Of a stretch of 64,000 nucleotides of DNA, positions 9,011 to 17,505 are shown one piece after another. Both the position numbers and the translations under genes were made by a program. Source of the DNA: Fodinicurvata sp. EGI_FJ10296 (GTDB taxonomy: Bacteria > Pseudomonadota > Alphaproteobacteria > DSM-16000 > Inquilinaceae). Each line of letters begins with the position of its first letter. Positions within the stretch are counted from its first letter, which is position 1. The notes beneath the pieces were generated by a model. That model worked only from the letters and a program-made list of their open reading frames with translations. It was not told the DNA's origin and did no database searches. The DNA lies in the NCBI RefSeq assembly GCF_040712075.1, contig NZ_JBFCVL010000008.1, positions 124,001 through 188,000 on the forward strand, written 5' to 3'.

Positions 9011-9661
9011 TCAGCACAACAGATCGCCATTCGGCGTCAGTGCGTTCCACGCTTCCACGAATCGGCGCGCCGAGGTCGAGACCGCCGCCGGTGTGCGTCC
9101 GGGCTTGTAAAGCGCCGATCCGAGCCCGAAACCCGATGCGCCCGCAGCCACATATTCAGCCATGCTTTCCGGCCGGATGCCGCCGACCGGCAGTAGCGGC
9201 GTTCCCGGCGGGATGACGGCCGTCATCGCCTTGACCACGACTGGCGGCAAAATTTCGGCCGGGAACAGCTTCAGCCCGTCCGCGCCGGCCTTGAGACAGG
9301 CGAAGGCTTCCGTTGGCGTCGCGATACCCGGTATGCACCAAAGACCGCTGTCGACGGCGGCACGCACGATCTCGACATCGCCATGGGGCGTAACGATCAG
9401 GCGCCCGCCAGCGGTGGCCACTTCGCCCACATCGCTTGGCGTCATGACCGTCCCGGCCCCGATGACGCAGCTGTCGCCGAAACGGTCGGAAAGCTGCGAA
9501 ATCGCTTCCAGCGCCCCGGGCCGGTTCAGCGGCACCTCGATGATGCGAAAACCGCTGTCGACCAGTGCCTGACCGATCGGCAACGCCGCCTCCGGCATGA
9601 TCCCGCGCAGAATCGCGATCAGCGGAAGTTCCCTCATGGCTTGGTCGAGTTGTGTGGCCAT
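9011..9661 (-). CDS. dgoA: 2-dehydro-3-deoxy-6-phosphogalactonate aldolase
   Basis: A 216-residue class I aldolase of the KDPG/KDPGal family. It cleaves 2-dehydro-3-deoxy-6-phosphogalactonate to pyruvate and glyceraldehyde 3-phosphate in the De Ley-Doudoroff (D-galactonate) pathway. Visible hallmarks are LPLIAILRGIMPE, IIEVPLNRPGA, VIGAGTV, the Schiff-base lysine block GLKLFPAE and the phosphate-binding LPVGGI. The N-S/T difference of KDPG aldolases cannot be judged alone, but the adjacent dgoK settles the galactonate assignment. An AAGGGGA ribosome site precedes ATG 9661. It is the second gene of the dgoK-dgoA unit, 39 bases apart. Confidence 0.9.
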   Translation of the reverse strand: MATQLDQAMRELPLIAILRGIMPEAALPIGQALVDSGFRIIEVPLNRPGALEAISQLSDRFGDSCVIGAGTVMTPSDVGEVATAGGRLIVTPHGDVEIVRAAVDSGLWCIPGIATPTEAFACLKAGADGLKLFPAEILPPVVVKAMTAVIPPGTPLLPVGGIRPESMAEYVAAGASGFGLGSALYKPGRTPAAVSTSARRFVEAWNALTPNGDLLC

Positions 9662-9700
9662 TCGACGTCCCCTTGTTGATAGTGCAGCAAACCGGGTTCG

Positions 9701-10729
9701 TTAACGCAGCAATCCGGCCGCCCGGGCAATGCGCTCCAGACCGGCAAAGGCGCTGTCATGCGACCAGGGCTCGGGCGTCCAACCCTGCACCGCGCCCTGG
9801 GCCTCCAGTGCACCCTGGTAGAGACCGACCAGCGGCCCGTCGCCGAGAATGACGACGCGCGCGCCGTCCAGGGTTCCCGACGTGCGGGCATTCAGCGCAG
9901 CCGTCGCTTCCCGCGCTTCCGATCCGATCACCAGACCGGACAGAAACGCCTCCTGGTCGCTGCCGCCGAGCCGGTCGAAAAGCCCACGGGTGCGAACCCC
10001 GAACAGCCGGTGCAAAAGCCCCCCGGCGGCCGGATCGGGGTCGATGCCCGCCGCCGCACCGGCGGCGAACGACGGGTCCTCTGGCGCCGGCGGGGTGGCG
10101 CGGCGTTCGATCGTCCGGGACAGCAGGCTATGGTCGCGCATCGCGGCAAATACCTCGCCGGACATGAAGGTCATGAACGACGTCAGCCGCCCTTCCTCGA
10201 CCAGCGCCCATTTGCTGTGAGTGCCGGGCAGGACGAACAGCCCCGATCCCGACGGATCGTCCAGCGCCCCCAGTATCTGGGTTTCCTCGCCGCGCATGAC
10301 ATCGGGCATGCCGCCGTCGTCGCGGCAAACGCCGGGCACAAGCTGGACCGGACGGTCGAAAGGGACCGGCGTCAACTGCCGCGCGAGCCCCGCCAGCGGC
10401 GCGGGGCAGCGGGCATAAGGCGCCTCGACCCAGCCCTGCCGGCTGCCGATCATGCCCGACATCAGGATCGGCGCAACGCCGCCGGCCCTTTGTTCCCGAC
10501 CCCACATTTCTTTCTCACCCAGCGCCGACAGGACACGACGAAGGACGCCGGCGAAATCACCGTCGGTAACCGATGCAATTCCCCATGGCTCTGATACGCG
10601 GGGGGCCCCGTCCCGCTCACCTTCGGCCCCCTCACTTTCAGTCGCACCGGATTGAAGAACCCGCGCCCGCAAACGGGTCGTGCCCCAATCCACCGCGATC
10701 AACCGCCCGTTCGGCTCCGACAACGCCAT
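9701..10729 (-). CDS. dgoK: 2-dehydro-3-deoxygalactonokinase
   Basis: A 342-residue DgoK kinase that phosphorylates 2-keto-3-deoxygalactonate at C6 with ATP. It shows the sugar-kinase phosphate-1 loop IAVDWGTTRLRARV at the N-terminus, the family block MSGMIGSRQGWVEAPY, and LPGTHSKWA, FMTFMSGEVFA and FLSGLVIGSE. The start at 10729 (MALSEPNGRLIAVDWG) fits the family and has GAGGGAAA upstream; the longer in-frame start at 10780 adds a non-homologous arginine-rich stretch. It is upstream of dgoA in the same unit. No galactonate dehydratase or regulator is in the window, so the rest of the pathway is elsewhere. Confidence 0.9.
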   Translation of the reverse strand: MALSEPNGRLIAVDWGTTRLRARVLQSGATESEGAEGERDGAPRVSEPWGIASVTDGDFAGVLRRVLSALGEKEMWGREQRAGGVAPILMSGMIGSRQGWVEAPYARCPAPLAGLARQLTPVPFDRPVQLVPGVCRDDGGMPDVMRGEETQILGALDDPSGSGLFVLPGTHSKWALVEEGRLTSFMTFMSGEVFAAMRDHSLLSRTIERRATPPAPEDPSFAAGAAAGIDPDPAAGGLLHRLFGVRTRGLFDRLGGSDQEAFLSGLVIGSEAREATAALNARTSGTLDGARVVILGDGPLVGLYQGALEAQGAVQGWTPEPWSHDSAFAGLERIARAAGLLR

Positions 10730-10968
10730 GATCCGTTTCCCTCGGTTCCTGTCTGCTCGCATACGAAAGTCGGCCGACACACCTCCGGCGAAGGCGGGAG
10801 GGCCCCGTTGACATCGGGATTGGCAACGCGTTTAGTGCCTGCCTACCCCGACGGTCAGCCGGTGCTTTTGCCGTTTGCCTATCGTCATACACCAACCTCG
10901 ACGCGACGGGCCAGTGGCGCGACCATACCACGGCAATCGACCTGCCACTCAATAGCGGACGCAATACA

Positions 10969-12153
10969 ATGATATCGCCCTTGATGCCCACCTACGCCCG
11001 TGCAGACGTATCGTTCGAACGGGGCGACGGCCCCTGGCTGTTCGCGGCAGATGGGCGACGATATCTGGATTTCGCCTCCGGCATCGCGGTGACCGGCCTG
11101 GGGCATTGCCACCCGCATCTGGTCAAGGCGCTGACCGACCAGGCGGGCAAACTGTGGCACACCTCCAACCTGTTCCGCATACCCGGGCAGGAGCGTCTGG
11201 CCGAGCGGCTGGTCGCCAACACCTTCGCCGACACGGTATTCTTCACCAACTCCGGTGTCGAGGCGTGGGAGTGCGGCGTCAAGCTGGTTCGCAAGTACCA
11301 GTACGAACGGGGACAGCCCAAACGCTGGCGGGTCATCACCGCGACCGGTTCGTTCCATGGCCGGACGCTGGCCGCCATCGCCGCCGCCAAGGGCGAGAAA
11401 CTGACCAAGGGCTTCGGTCCGATGGTCGACGGCTTCGATCAGGTCGCATTCGGCAACACCAACGAACTGCGCGCCGCCATCACCGATGAAACCGCCGCCA
11501 TCCATGTCGAGCCGGTTCAGGGCGAAGGCGGGGTTCGCCCGGCCGACCCGGAATATCTGCGCCACATCCGCGCGATTTGCGACGAATACGGCCTGCTGCT
11601 GTATCTGGACGAGATCCAGTCGGGCTATGGCCGCACCGGGAAATTCTTTGCCCATGAGTGGAGCGGCGTTCAGCCGGACGTCGTCTGCGCCGCCAAGGGG
11701 ATCGGCGGCGGATTCCCGCTCGGCGCCTGTCTGGCGACCGAAGCCGCCGCCGCCGGCATGACGGCCGGCAGCCACGGCACGACCTATGGCGGCAACCCCC
11801 TGGCCATGGCTGTCGGCAATGCCGTTCTCGACGTGCTGCTGGAACCGGGATTCCTCGATCACGTCCAGACCATCGCGGCACGGCTCCGCGGTAAGCTTGA
11901 CGAGCTGGCGGCTCGCTATCCAACGGTGATCGAAGAGGTGCGCGGCACGGGTCTGCTGCTCGGCCTGAAGGCACGCGTGCCCAATGCCGATCTGATCACG
12001 GCCCTGCGCGAAGCCGGCATGCTGACGGCGCCGGCGGGCGAGAACGTCGTGAGACTGCTGCCTCCGATGATCATCGACGACGAACACGTCGAGCGGGCGA
12101 TCGAGATCCTGTCCGGCGTCGCGGCCGAATTCGCATCAGGAAGGGCCGACTGA
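10969..12153 (+). CDS. argD: Acetylornithine aminotransferase
   Basis: A 394-residue class III PLP aminotransferase that converts N-acetylglutamate semialdehyde to N-acetylornithine in arginine synthesis (and possibly acts as succinyldiaminopimelate aminotransferase). The PLP lysine is K243 in [13 protein letters not shown]; the aspartate contact is D214 in [22 protein letters not shown] and [11 protein letters not shown] are also typical. Start ATG 10969 is used; ATG 10984 (MPTYAR) is an alternative. The stop overlaps the argF start (TGATG). The argD-argF-hslO order is common in Alphaproteobacteria. Confidence 0.95.
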   Translation: MISPLMPTYARADVSFERGDGPWLFAADGRRYLDFASGIAVTGLGHCHPHLVKALTDQAGKLWHTSNLFRIPGQERLAERLVANTFADTVFFTNSGVEAWECGVKLVRKYQYERGQPKRWRVITATGSFHGRTLAAIAAAKGEKLTKGFGPMVDGFDQVAFGNTNELRAAITDETAAIHVEPVQGEGGVRPADPEYLRHIRAICDEYGLLLYLDEIQSGYGRTGKFFAHEWSGVQPDVVCAAKGIGGGFPLGACLATEAAAAGMTAGSHGTTYGGNPLAMAVGNAVLDVLLEPGFLDHVQTIAARLRGKLDELAARYPTVIEEVRGTGLLLGLKARVPNADLITALREAGMLTAPAGENVVRLLPPMIIDDEHVERAIEILSGVAAEFASGRAD

Positions 12154-13085
12154 TGACCGAGCCGAAACATTTTCTGGGTCTGAACCTTCCCCCCGCTTCG
12201 GCCTTGCGGTCGATGCTGGACAATGCCGCCGCCATGAAGGCGGGCCTGAAGAAGCCGCAGTCCGGCGCCCCTGTACCGAACGGCGATCGCCCGCTGGCCG
12301 GCAAGACGCTGGCCATGATCTTCGAGAAGCCCTCGACCCGTACCCGGGTGTCGTTCGAGGTCGGCATGCGCCAGCTTGGCGGCGATGTCGTGATGCTGTC
12401 GGGCGACGAGATCCAGCTGGGCAGGGGCGAGACGATCGCCGATACCGCCCGCGTCCTGTCGCGTTATGTCGATGTCATCATGATCCGCACCGGCAGCGAG
12501 GCGCGTCTCGCCGAGATGGCCGCCAACGCCACCGTCCCGGTCATTAACGGCCTGACCGACGACAGCCATCCCTGCCAGCTCATGGCCGATGTGATGACAT
12601 TTGAGGAACACAAGGGCCCGATCGCCGGCCGTGTCGTCGCCTGGTCGGGTGACGGCAACAATGTCGCCCGTTCATGGATCAGGGCGGCGGTCGCCTTCGG
12701 TTTCGAGCTGCGTCTGGCCTGCCCGGAAAGCCTGAAGCCGCCCGCCGATCTCGTCCAATGGGCATTGAAACAGGGCGCCCGGATCTCGGTCGGCACCGAT
12801 CCGGAATCGACGGTTGCCGGCGCCGACTGCATCGTGACCGACACCTGGGTATCGATGGGCGACAAGGAAGCGCCGTCCCGCCACAATCTCTTGCGACCCT
12901 ATCAGGTCGATTCCAAACTTATGGCGCGGGCGGCGCCCGATGCGATCTTCATGCATTGCCTGCCCGCCCATCGCGGCGAAGAAGTCTCCGACGACGTCAT
13001 CGACGGGCCGCAATCGGTCGTCTGGGACGAAGCTGAAAACCGCCTTCATGCTCAAAAGGGTATATTGCACTGGTGTCTGACCTAA
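12153..13085 (+). CDS. argF: Ornithine carbamoyltransferase
   Basis: A 310-residue anabolic OTC joining ornithine and carbamoyl phosphate to citrulline. The carbamoyl-phosphate motif STRTR is at residues 61-65, the ornithine/phosphate motif DDSHPCQL is in the middle, and the signature [11 protein letters not shown] is near the C-terminus. It is coupled to argD by a one-base overlap and its end overlaps hslO by 13 bases, so all three are likely one transcript. Confidence 0.96.
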   Translation: MTEPKHFLGLNLPPASALRSMLDNAAAMKAGLKKPQSGAPVPNGDRPLAGKTLAMIFEKPSTRTRVSFEVGMRQLGGDVVMLSGDEIQLGRGETIADTARVLSRYVDVIMIRTGSEARLAEMAANATVPVINGLTDDSHPCQLMADVMTFEEHKGPIAGRVVAWSGDGNNVARSWIRAAVAFGFELRLACPESLKPPADLVQWALKQGARISVGTDPESTVAGADCIVTDTWVSMGDKEAPSRHNLLRPYQVDSKLMARAAPDAIFMHCLPAHRGEEVSDDVIDGPQSVVWDEAENRLHAQKGILHWCLT

Positions 13086-14071
13086 GCACGACCGCGCCAG
13101 CCGGCAACGACGCCGGCGGCGACGATATCGTCCAGCCTTTCATGATCGAACTGTCGGGCCTTCGCGGACGAATGCTCCGGCTGGGCCCGATGCTCGACGA
13201 CATTCTGGGGCGGCACGACTATCCGCTCCCGGTCGCCCGGCTGCTGGGCGAGACGGTGGCGCTTGCCTGCCTGCTGTCGTCGGGCCTCAAATACGAGGGG
13301 ATATTCACGCTGCAGATCAGCGGCGACGGACCGGTCAGTCTGGTCGTTGCCGACGTTACCTCTGCCGGTCAGGTGCGTGGCTATGCGCGCTATTCCGGGC
13401 AGCCGGTGCCGGTCGATCCGGATTCCCCGCTGTCGCTGGTCGGCGACGGCCGCATGGCGTTCACCGTCGATCAGGGCGAAGACACCGACCGCTATCAGGG
13501 CATTGTGGCGCTGACCGGACCGACGCTGGCCGATTCCTTCCGTCACTATTTCAAGCAGTCCGAACAACTGGAAGTCGGGGTCGCGCTGTCGGTCGGACCG
13601 GCAGCGGTCAGTCCCGGAACCGGCCGGTCGGATGGCCAGTCGGTCGGACAGTCGGATGACCGCGCAACCGGCTCGTGGCGGGCGGGCGCGATCATGATCC
13701 AGCGCCTGCCGGATCAGGAACGCATCGTTCCCGCCGTCGATCGCGACGAGCTCTGGTCGCGGGCGATGATCTTCATGGAGTCCGCGACGCAGCAGGAACT
13801 GCTCGACCCCGGCCTCAAGACGACGGACCTGCTGTTGCGGCTGTTCCACGAAGACGGTGTCCGGGTGTTCGAGCCGCTGGCCTATCATCGCGGGTGCCGG
13901 TGCTCGCGCGAGCGCATACTCACGACCCTTGCCTCATTCCAGCCCGAAGAGCGTGAAAGCCTGCAGACCGATGGCCGCATCGAAGTCGTGTGCGAGTTCT
14001 GCAACACGGCCTATGAGATCGACGCGGACGAAATCGCCGATGGCCCGCCAGAGGCCGGTTCGACGCATTGA
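13073..14071 (+). CDS. hslO: Redox-regulated chaperone Hsp33
   Basis: A 332-residue Hsp33: a holdase activated by oxidation when its zinc-binding cysteines form disulfides. The zinc switch CRCSRERI followed by [11 protein letters not shown] is in the last 60 residues. The N-terminal body has [20 protein letters not shown]. An unusual Gly/Ser/Asp-rich insertion with repeated G-Q-S and S-D lies at about 182-203, probably a loop. It starts at GTG inside the end of argF, with AAAAGGG about 12 bases upstream. Confidence 0.94.
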   Translation: MSDLSTTAPAGNDAGGDDIVQPFMIELSGLRGRMLRLGPMLDDILGRHDYPLPVARLLGETVALACLLSSGLKYEGIFTLQISGDGPVSLVVADVTSAGQVRGYARYSGQPVPVDPDSPLSLVGDGRMAFTVDQGEDTDRYQGIVALTGPTLADSFRHYFKQSEQLEVGVALSVGPAAVSPGTGRSDGQSVGQSDDRATGSWRAGAIMIQRLPDQERIVPAVDRDELWSRAMIFMESATQQELLDPGLKTTDLLLRLFHEDGVRVFEPLAYHRGCRCSRERILTTLASFQPEERESLQTDGRIEVVCEFCNTAYEIDADEIADGPPEAGSTH

Positions 14072-14144
14072 TCGGATGATCGCTGGCGGCAGGAACAACG
14101 GGAATATGACTGTGACCGCAGCCTTGAATCCGGACCGCCCGATA

Positions 14145-14753
14145 ATGCCTCTGAAACGGAACCGCTCCCATCCGGTGCGCATTCTTGCGGTTGCACTGCT
14201 GACCCTGACGACCGCGCTGGTCGCCGCCTGCGATACCACGGCGCCACCGGGCCGGCCGGGACCGTTGACCTTTGACACGATGACGCCGATCGCGCTCGAC
14301 GTCGCCCGGCTCGAAGTCGTCGATGTTTATCAGGCGCCGATGCAGGACCCGAACATCGATCACACCTTTCCGCAGACACCGACGGACGCCATGCGGGCCT
14401 GGGCACAGAACCGCTTCCGGCCTGAGGGATCATCCGGCACGGCGCGGCTGATTATTCAGGATGCGTCGGTCAGGAAAGAAGAACTGCCGCGCACCGGCGG
14501 CATTGCGGGCATCTTCACGCGCGATCAGTCCGAACGGCTGACCGCGGCGATGCGCGTGCGGCTCGAAATCGAAGGCGCGGCCCGGGGCGGCTATGCAGAG
14601 GCACGCGCCCGGCGCTCGGTAACCCTGGCCGAGGACATCAGCGTTGCCGAGCGCGAGGCCGCCTGGGCATCGCTGACCCGCGATACGCTGCAGGCGCTCG
14701 ACGAACAGTTCGTGGAAACCGTCAATCGCGAATTGGCGCCGATTCTAAGGTAG
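14145..14753 (+). CDS. Conserved alphaproteobacterial outer-membrane lipoprotein, function unknown
   Basis: A 202-residue predicted lipoprotein: basic n-region (PLKRNRSHPVR), hydrophobic core, and lipobox LVAAC with the lipidated Cys at about residue 29. The mature part has RLEVVDVYQAP, a segment RAWAQNRFRPEGSSGTARL and conserved-looking alpha/beta alternation; no enzyme motif is visible. It follows argD-argF-hslO at a short distance and may share the transcript. ATG 14145 gives a textbook signal; ATG 14106 or 14076 would add residues before it. No clear ribosome site helps the choice. Confidence 0.7.
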   Translation: MPLKRNRSHPVRILAVALLTLTTALVAACDTTAPPGRPGPLTFDTMTPIALDVARLEVVDVYQAPMQDPNIDHTFPQTPTDAMRAWAQNRFRPEGSSGTARLIIQDASVRKEELPRTGGIAGIFTRDQSERLTAAMRVRLEIEGAARGGYAEARARRSVTLAEDISVAEREAAWASLTRDTLQALDEQFVETVNRELAPILR

Positions 14754-14799
14754 ACATATCATCAATTCCACATTGAGGCCGGAAATATAGGGCACCGTC

Positions 14800-16038
14800 C
14801 TAGGGACCGACCTCGGAAACGATGGCGTCGAGAAGAGTTCCCTCATCAGCTCCCAGTTGCCAGATCACCACCCCTCCAAGTTGCTCGCGGCGCGCGAAAT
14901 CTGCCTTCAACCCTATTGACCGCGCATCGTCGTAGGTCACCCATATGCCGCTCTCGACGCCGTAAAGATACGGCACACGCGCCCCTTCGTGCCAGTGCGG
15001 AACAAGATCGGGATAAACAGCACGAAGGCGGTCAAGCTGGCGGTGGTTGACCGTATCGCTTTGCCAATGCGGGCCTCCGCCCGGCGTGCCGGGCTGGAAA
15101 AGACCGTCGTCCGGTCCTGTTACGCCGGAAAATACCCTGCCGTAGAAGGGAATACCGAGTACAAGGCGTTCGCCACGCACGCCGGCAGCGCGCAGAGCAC
15201 TGATGCTTGCCTCGGCGCTACCGGACGGTGCCGACTCCGCTGAAGCCTGGTGAAGGGGAGAATTGAACCCCGTGACGTTCCTCCCCGCGATGTAGTCGTA
15301 GGTCATCACGTTGATCCAGTCCACCACGGCACCGAGGGCCGCAGGCTCTATATTGCCAAGCATTGGCACACTGGCCGAAACCGCCACGGAGAGTTGATAG
15401 CGCTCGCCCTGGGGATGGGTCAGTGTGTCTAGCTGTCTGCGGAATTCCACCATCAGTTTCGTGAAATTGCTGCGATCCGAAGGGTTGTAGACGTTGTCCG
15501 GCAAACCACCCGAAACAGGGTATTCCCAGTCGATATCGATCCCGTCGAAGATCGTCGGATACCCTTTGATGAAGAGATCGATCGCCGAGCGGACAAAGCG
15601 CTCGCGGCTTTCGGGTGTACGAGCCACCTCGGAAAAGTGGGTGGAACCGGTCCAGCCGCCGATGGAGATCATGACACGAAGATGCGGATACCGATGCTTG
15701 AGCGCGGCCAGCGCTGCGAAGTTGCCGCCGGTCGGCACCGTGGCATTATCGCCGCAGGCGCCGATATCGGCGCACGGATCTCCCAGCTCGGCATGCCCTT
15801 CCCGGGATACAGCGCCGAAGGCGTAATAGATGTGCGTGAGCGCATCGCCATCGATCGCGGAAATCTCCGGCGCATCACCGTATATGTCCCAGGAGGTGAC
15901 GTATCCCTTCACTGCCAGGAGCGGATCGGGTGACCGATCGCCCACACCGGCACCAGCGGGCACGCCAACCAGAAACGCCACGACTGCGGCTGCCCAGAGT
16001 ACCGCGCCTTGGCGGCCCTTATAAAGAAAGATATGCAT
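14800..16038 (-). CDS. Secreted GH18 glycoside hydrolase (chitinase-like)
   Basis: A 412-residue exported protein with signal peptide (about 1-31) and one GH18 TIM-barrel. The full catalytic motif D-G-I-D-I-D-W-E is at 165-172, so the proton-donor Glu is intact; RVMISIGGWTGS, VDWINVMTYDYI and the C-terminal GGVVIWQLGADEG are also family features. GH18 enzymes hydrolyse beta-1,4-GlcNAc chains with substrate assistance by the N-acetyl group. Its place as last gene of an exopolysaccharide operon suggests it trims or remodels that polymer rather than feeding on chitin. ATG 16038 has GGTGGTAGGT before it; its start overlaps the exporter gene. Confidence 0.86.
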   Translation of the reverse strand: MHIFLYKGRQGAVLWAAAVVAFLVGVPAGAGVGDRSPDPLLAVKGYVTSWDIYGDAPEISAIDGDALTHIYYAFGAVSREGHAELGDPCADIGACGDNATVPTGGNFAALAALKHRYPHLRVMISIGGWTGSTHFSEVARTPESRERFVRSAIDLFIKGYPTIFDGIDIDWEYPVSGGLPDNVYNPSDRSNFTKLMVEFRRQLDTLTHPQGERYQLSVAVSASVPMLGNIEPAALGAVVDWINVMTYDYIAGRNVTGFNSPLHQASAESAPSGSAEASISALRAAGVRGERLVLGIPFYGRVFSGVTGPDDGLFQPGTPGGGPHWQSDTVNHRQLDRLRAVYPDLVPHWHEGARVPYLYGVESGIWVTYDDARSIGLKADFARREQLGGVVIWQLGADEGTLLDAIVSEVGP

Positions 16039-17494
16039 ACCTACCACCCGACCTGGGCTTTACATCAAGAATGTCGCCCGGTTGCAACGGTGTGTAGAGA
16101 TCAGCCTCCAGCCGCTCGATACCTGCGGGCGTTCGCCGGACGATCTCAAACTCGAGGTCATGCTCCGACTCACCACCAGCACCGAACGGAGGACGCGCGC
16201 CGAGCATGGGGGCCAGGCTTTCCAGCACCTGTTCCTCCTGAGCGATCGCGGCGCGCAGTGACTGAATCTCCTGCTCCTGGTCGACGATACGTTCCAACTC
16301 GATGCGGATAGCCGTCTGGCGAACCTCTGCCAGGTTGCGTTCAAGGCGGCTGCGCGTCGCGCGCATGGAATTCCAGCGATTGATCGCCTCGGCACGCTCA
16401 TTGCGAACGATTTGAACATGATTATCGCTCGTCAGGCCACTCGCGAGATGCGCTTCGAATTGGCTGGCACGCTCCGATTTCAGCCGCATGTCGGCTTCCG
16501 CGTCGCCGAGACCCTCCGTGACGATCCCGAGTTCTTCCCCAATCATTTCAGCGCTCTGCTCTGCCGCTCTTATCTCGGCCGTTCGGTGTGCATCCTCAAG
16601 TTCGAATACCCGCCGCGCCTCGGCGAGCCGCCTCTCTGCCTCCTGCTGCCCGACTTGCGCGGCGAGCATGTCGGACGCCGTGTCCGGGCGGCCCGCGTTC
16701 GTCAGCAGAACACTTGCTCGCCCCAGCAGATCGACCAGCCGCGCCCGCGCTTGATGCATGCGGACGCGCTCGCGCGCAAGATCGAGTCGCTGCCAATCAT
16801 CGACGCCTGCCCGCTGGTCCGTGCCTGTTACAGCAATGGCATGCATCACGATCATGTTCGGCCGATAATCCAGCGCGGCGGAGCTTGGGATGGCTCCGGT
16901 GACATAGACGGGTTCGCGTTCCACGACGCGCACGACCACCGAGATTTCGCCGCCAAGGACGGCGGCGTATTCCTCCGCAAGGAGCGCCTCGAAGGCTGTG
17001 GCACTCATCGACGCCGCGGGCAAGGCGCCGATAAAGGGCGCCATTACAGTGCCGTCAGCCTGTATTGTCTGTTCGCCGCTTATTTCCGAACGCTCGACGA
17101 GGGTGGCAAGCGCCGCACCTTGTTCGGCCTGCTCCATCGTCGTGTATTTCTCGAAAACACCAATCCCGAGCCGATCGCCTACTACGAGCCGGCTACCGAC
17201 TGCGGGCGGATTGCCCACTTCGGACCGATAGCCGACGTCGATCCGGTCGCCGACTGCGGTCCGGTCGCCAACTGCGGGTTGGTCGCCGACCACGGTCGTT
17301 GCGCGCGCCTCAGCATCACGGCTTATGTCAGCGTGCGCCAAAATGGGGACAAGCGCGGCACCCCTCACCGGGAGTAATACTGTCATCGCAAGTAAAAATA
17401 TCACCCCACCCACGATCAATGCCGCCCAGCAGGGCGCCATCATGCGACGGCGCCAATCCGCTTTTGCCGTCGTGGAATACTGGGCCATGAACAT
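16019..17494 (-). CDS. ExoF-like polysaccharide export protein with coiled coil
   Basis: A 491-residue protein: cytoplasmic N-terminus, a membrane segment or signal at about 22-47, a hexapeptide repeat region (68-109), a polysaccharide-export (PES/SLBB-like) domain (about 104-230; VVGDRLGIGVFEKYT, IQADGTVMAPFIGALP, YVTGAIPSSAALDYRP), a long coiled coil (about 245-430) and a C-terminal beta part ending LQPGDILDVKPRSGG. This is the ExoF layout: outer-membrane or periplasmic conduit protein of exopolysaccharide export. AGGGAAGA overlapping the synthase stop is its ribosome site. It sits between the synthase and GH18 genes. Confidence 0.8.
   Translation of the reverse strand: MFMAQYSTTAKADWRRRMMAPCWAALIVGGVIFLLAMTVLLPVRGAALVPILAHADISRDAEARATTVVGDQPAVGDRTAVGDRIDVGYRSEVGNPPAVGSRLVVGDRLGIGVFEKYTTMEQAEQGAALATLVERSEISGEQTIQADGTVMAPFIGALPAASMSATAFEALLAEEYAAVLGGEISVVVRVVEREPVYVTGAIPSSAALDYRPNMIVMHAIAVTGTDQRAGVDDWQRLDLARERVRMHQARARLVDLLGRASVLLTNAGRPDTASDMLAAQVGQQEAERRLAEARRVFELEDAHRTAEIRAAEQSAEMIGEELGIVTEGLGDAEADMRLKSERASQFEAHLASGLTSDNHVQIVRNERAEAINRWNSMRATRSRLERNLAEVRQTAIRIELERIVDQEQEIQSLRAAIAQEEQVLESLAPMLGARPPFGAGGESEHDLEFEIVRRTPAGIERLEADLYTPLQPGDILDVKPRSGGRYAYLSL
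17168..17293 (-). repeat. Seven 18-bp units encoding xVGDRx hexapeptides
   Basis: Residues 68-109 of the exporter are seven consecutive hexapeptides around V-G-D-R (VVGDQP, AVGDRT, AVGDRI, DVGYRS, EVGNPP, AVGSRL, VVGDRL). They correspond to seven degenerate 18-base units. The last unit is also the first strand of the polysaccharide-export domain, so the array looks like repeated duplication of that strand at the domain edge. Confidence 0.8.
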
Positions 17495-17505
17495 CGCGGT
17501 CTTCC

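Noticed and set aside
17168-17293. CRISPR-like repeats
   Set aside because: The 18-base units are contiguous without spacers, degenerate, and in frame within the exporter gene, so they are a coding tandem repeat.
16412-17377. Long antisense open frames over most genes (for example here and at 42-43.5 kb)
   Set aside because: They are GC-rich shadow frames with Arg/Pro-rich sequence, no ribosome sites and no family motifs, and lie fully opposite well-supported genes.
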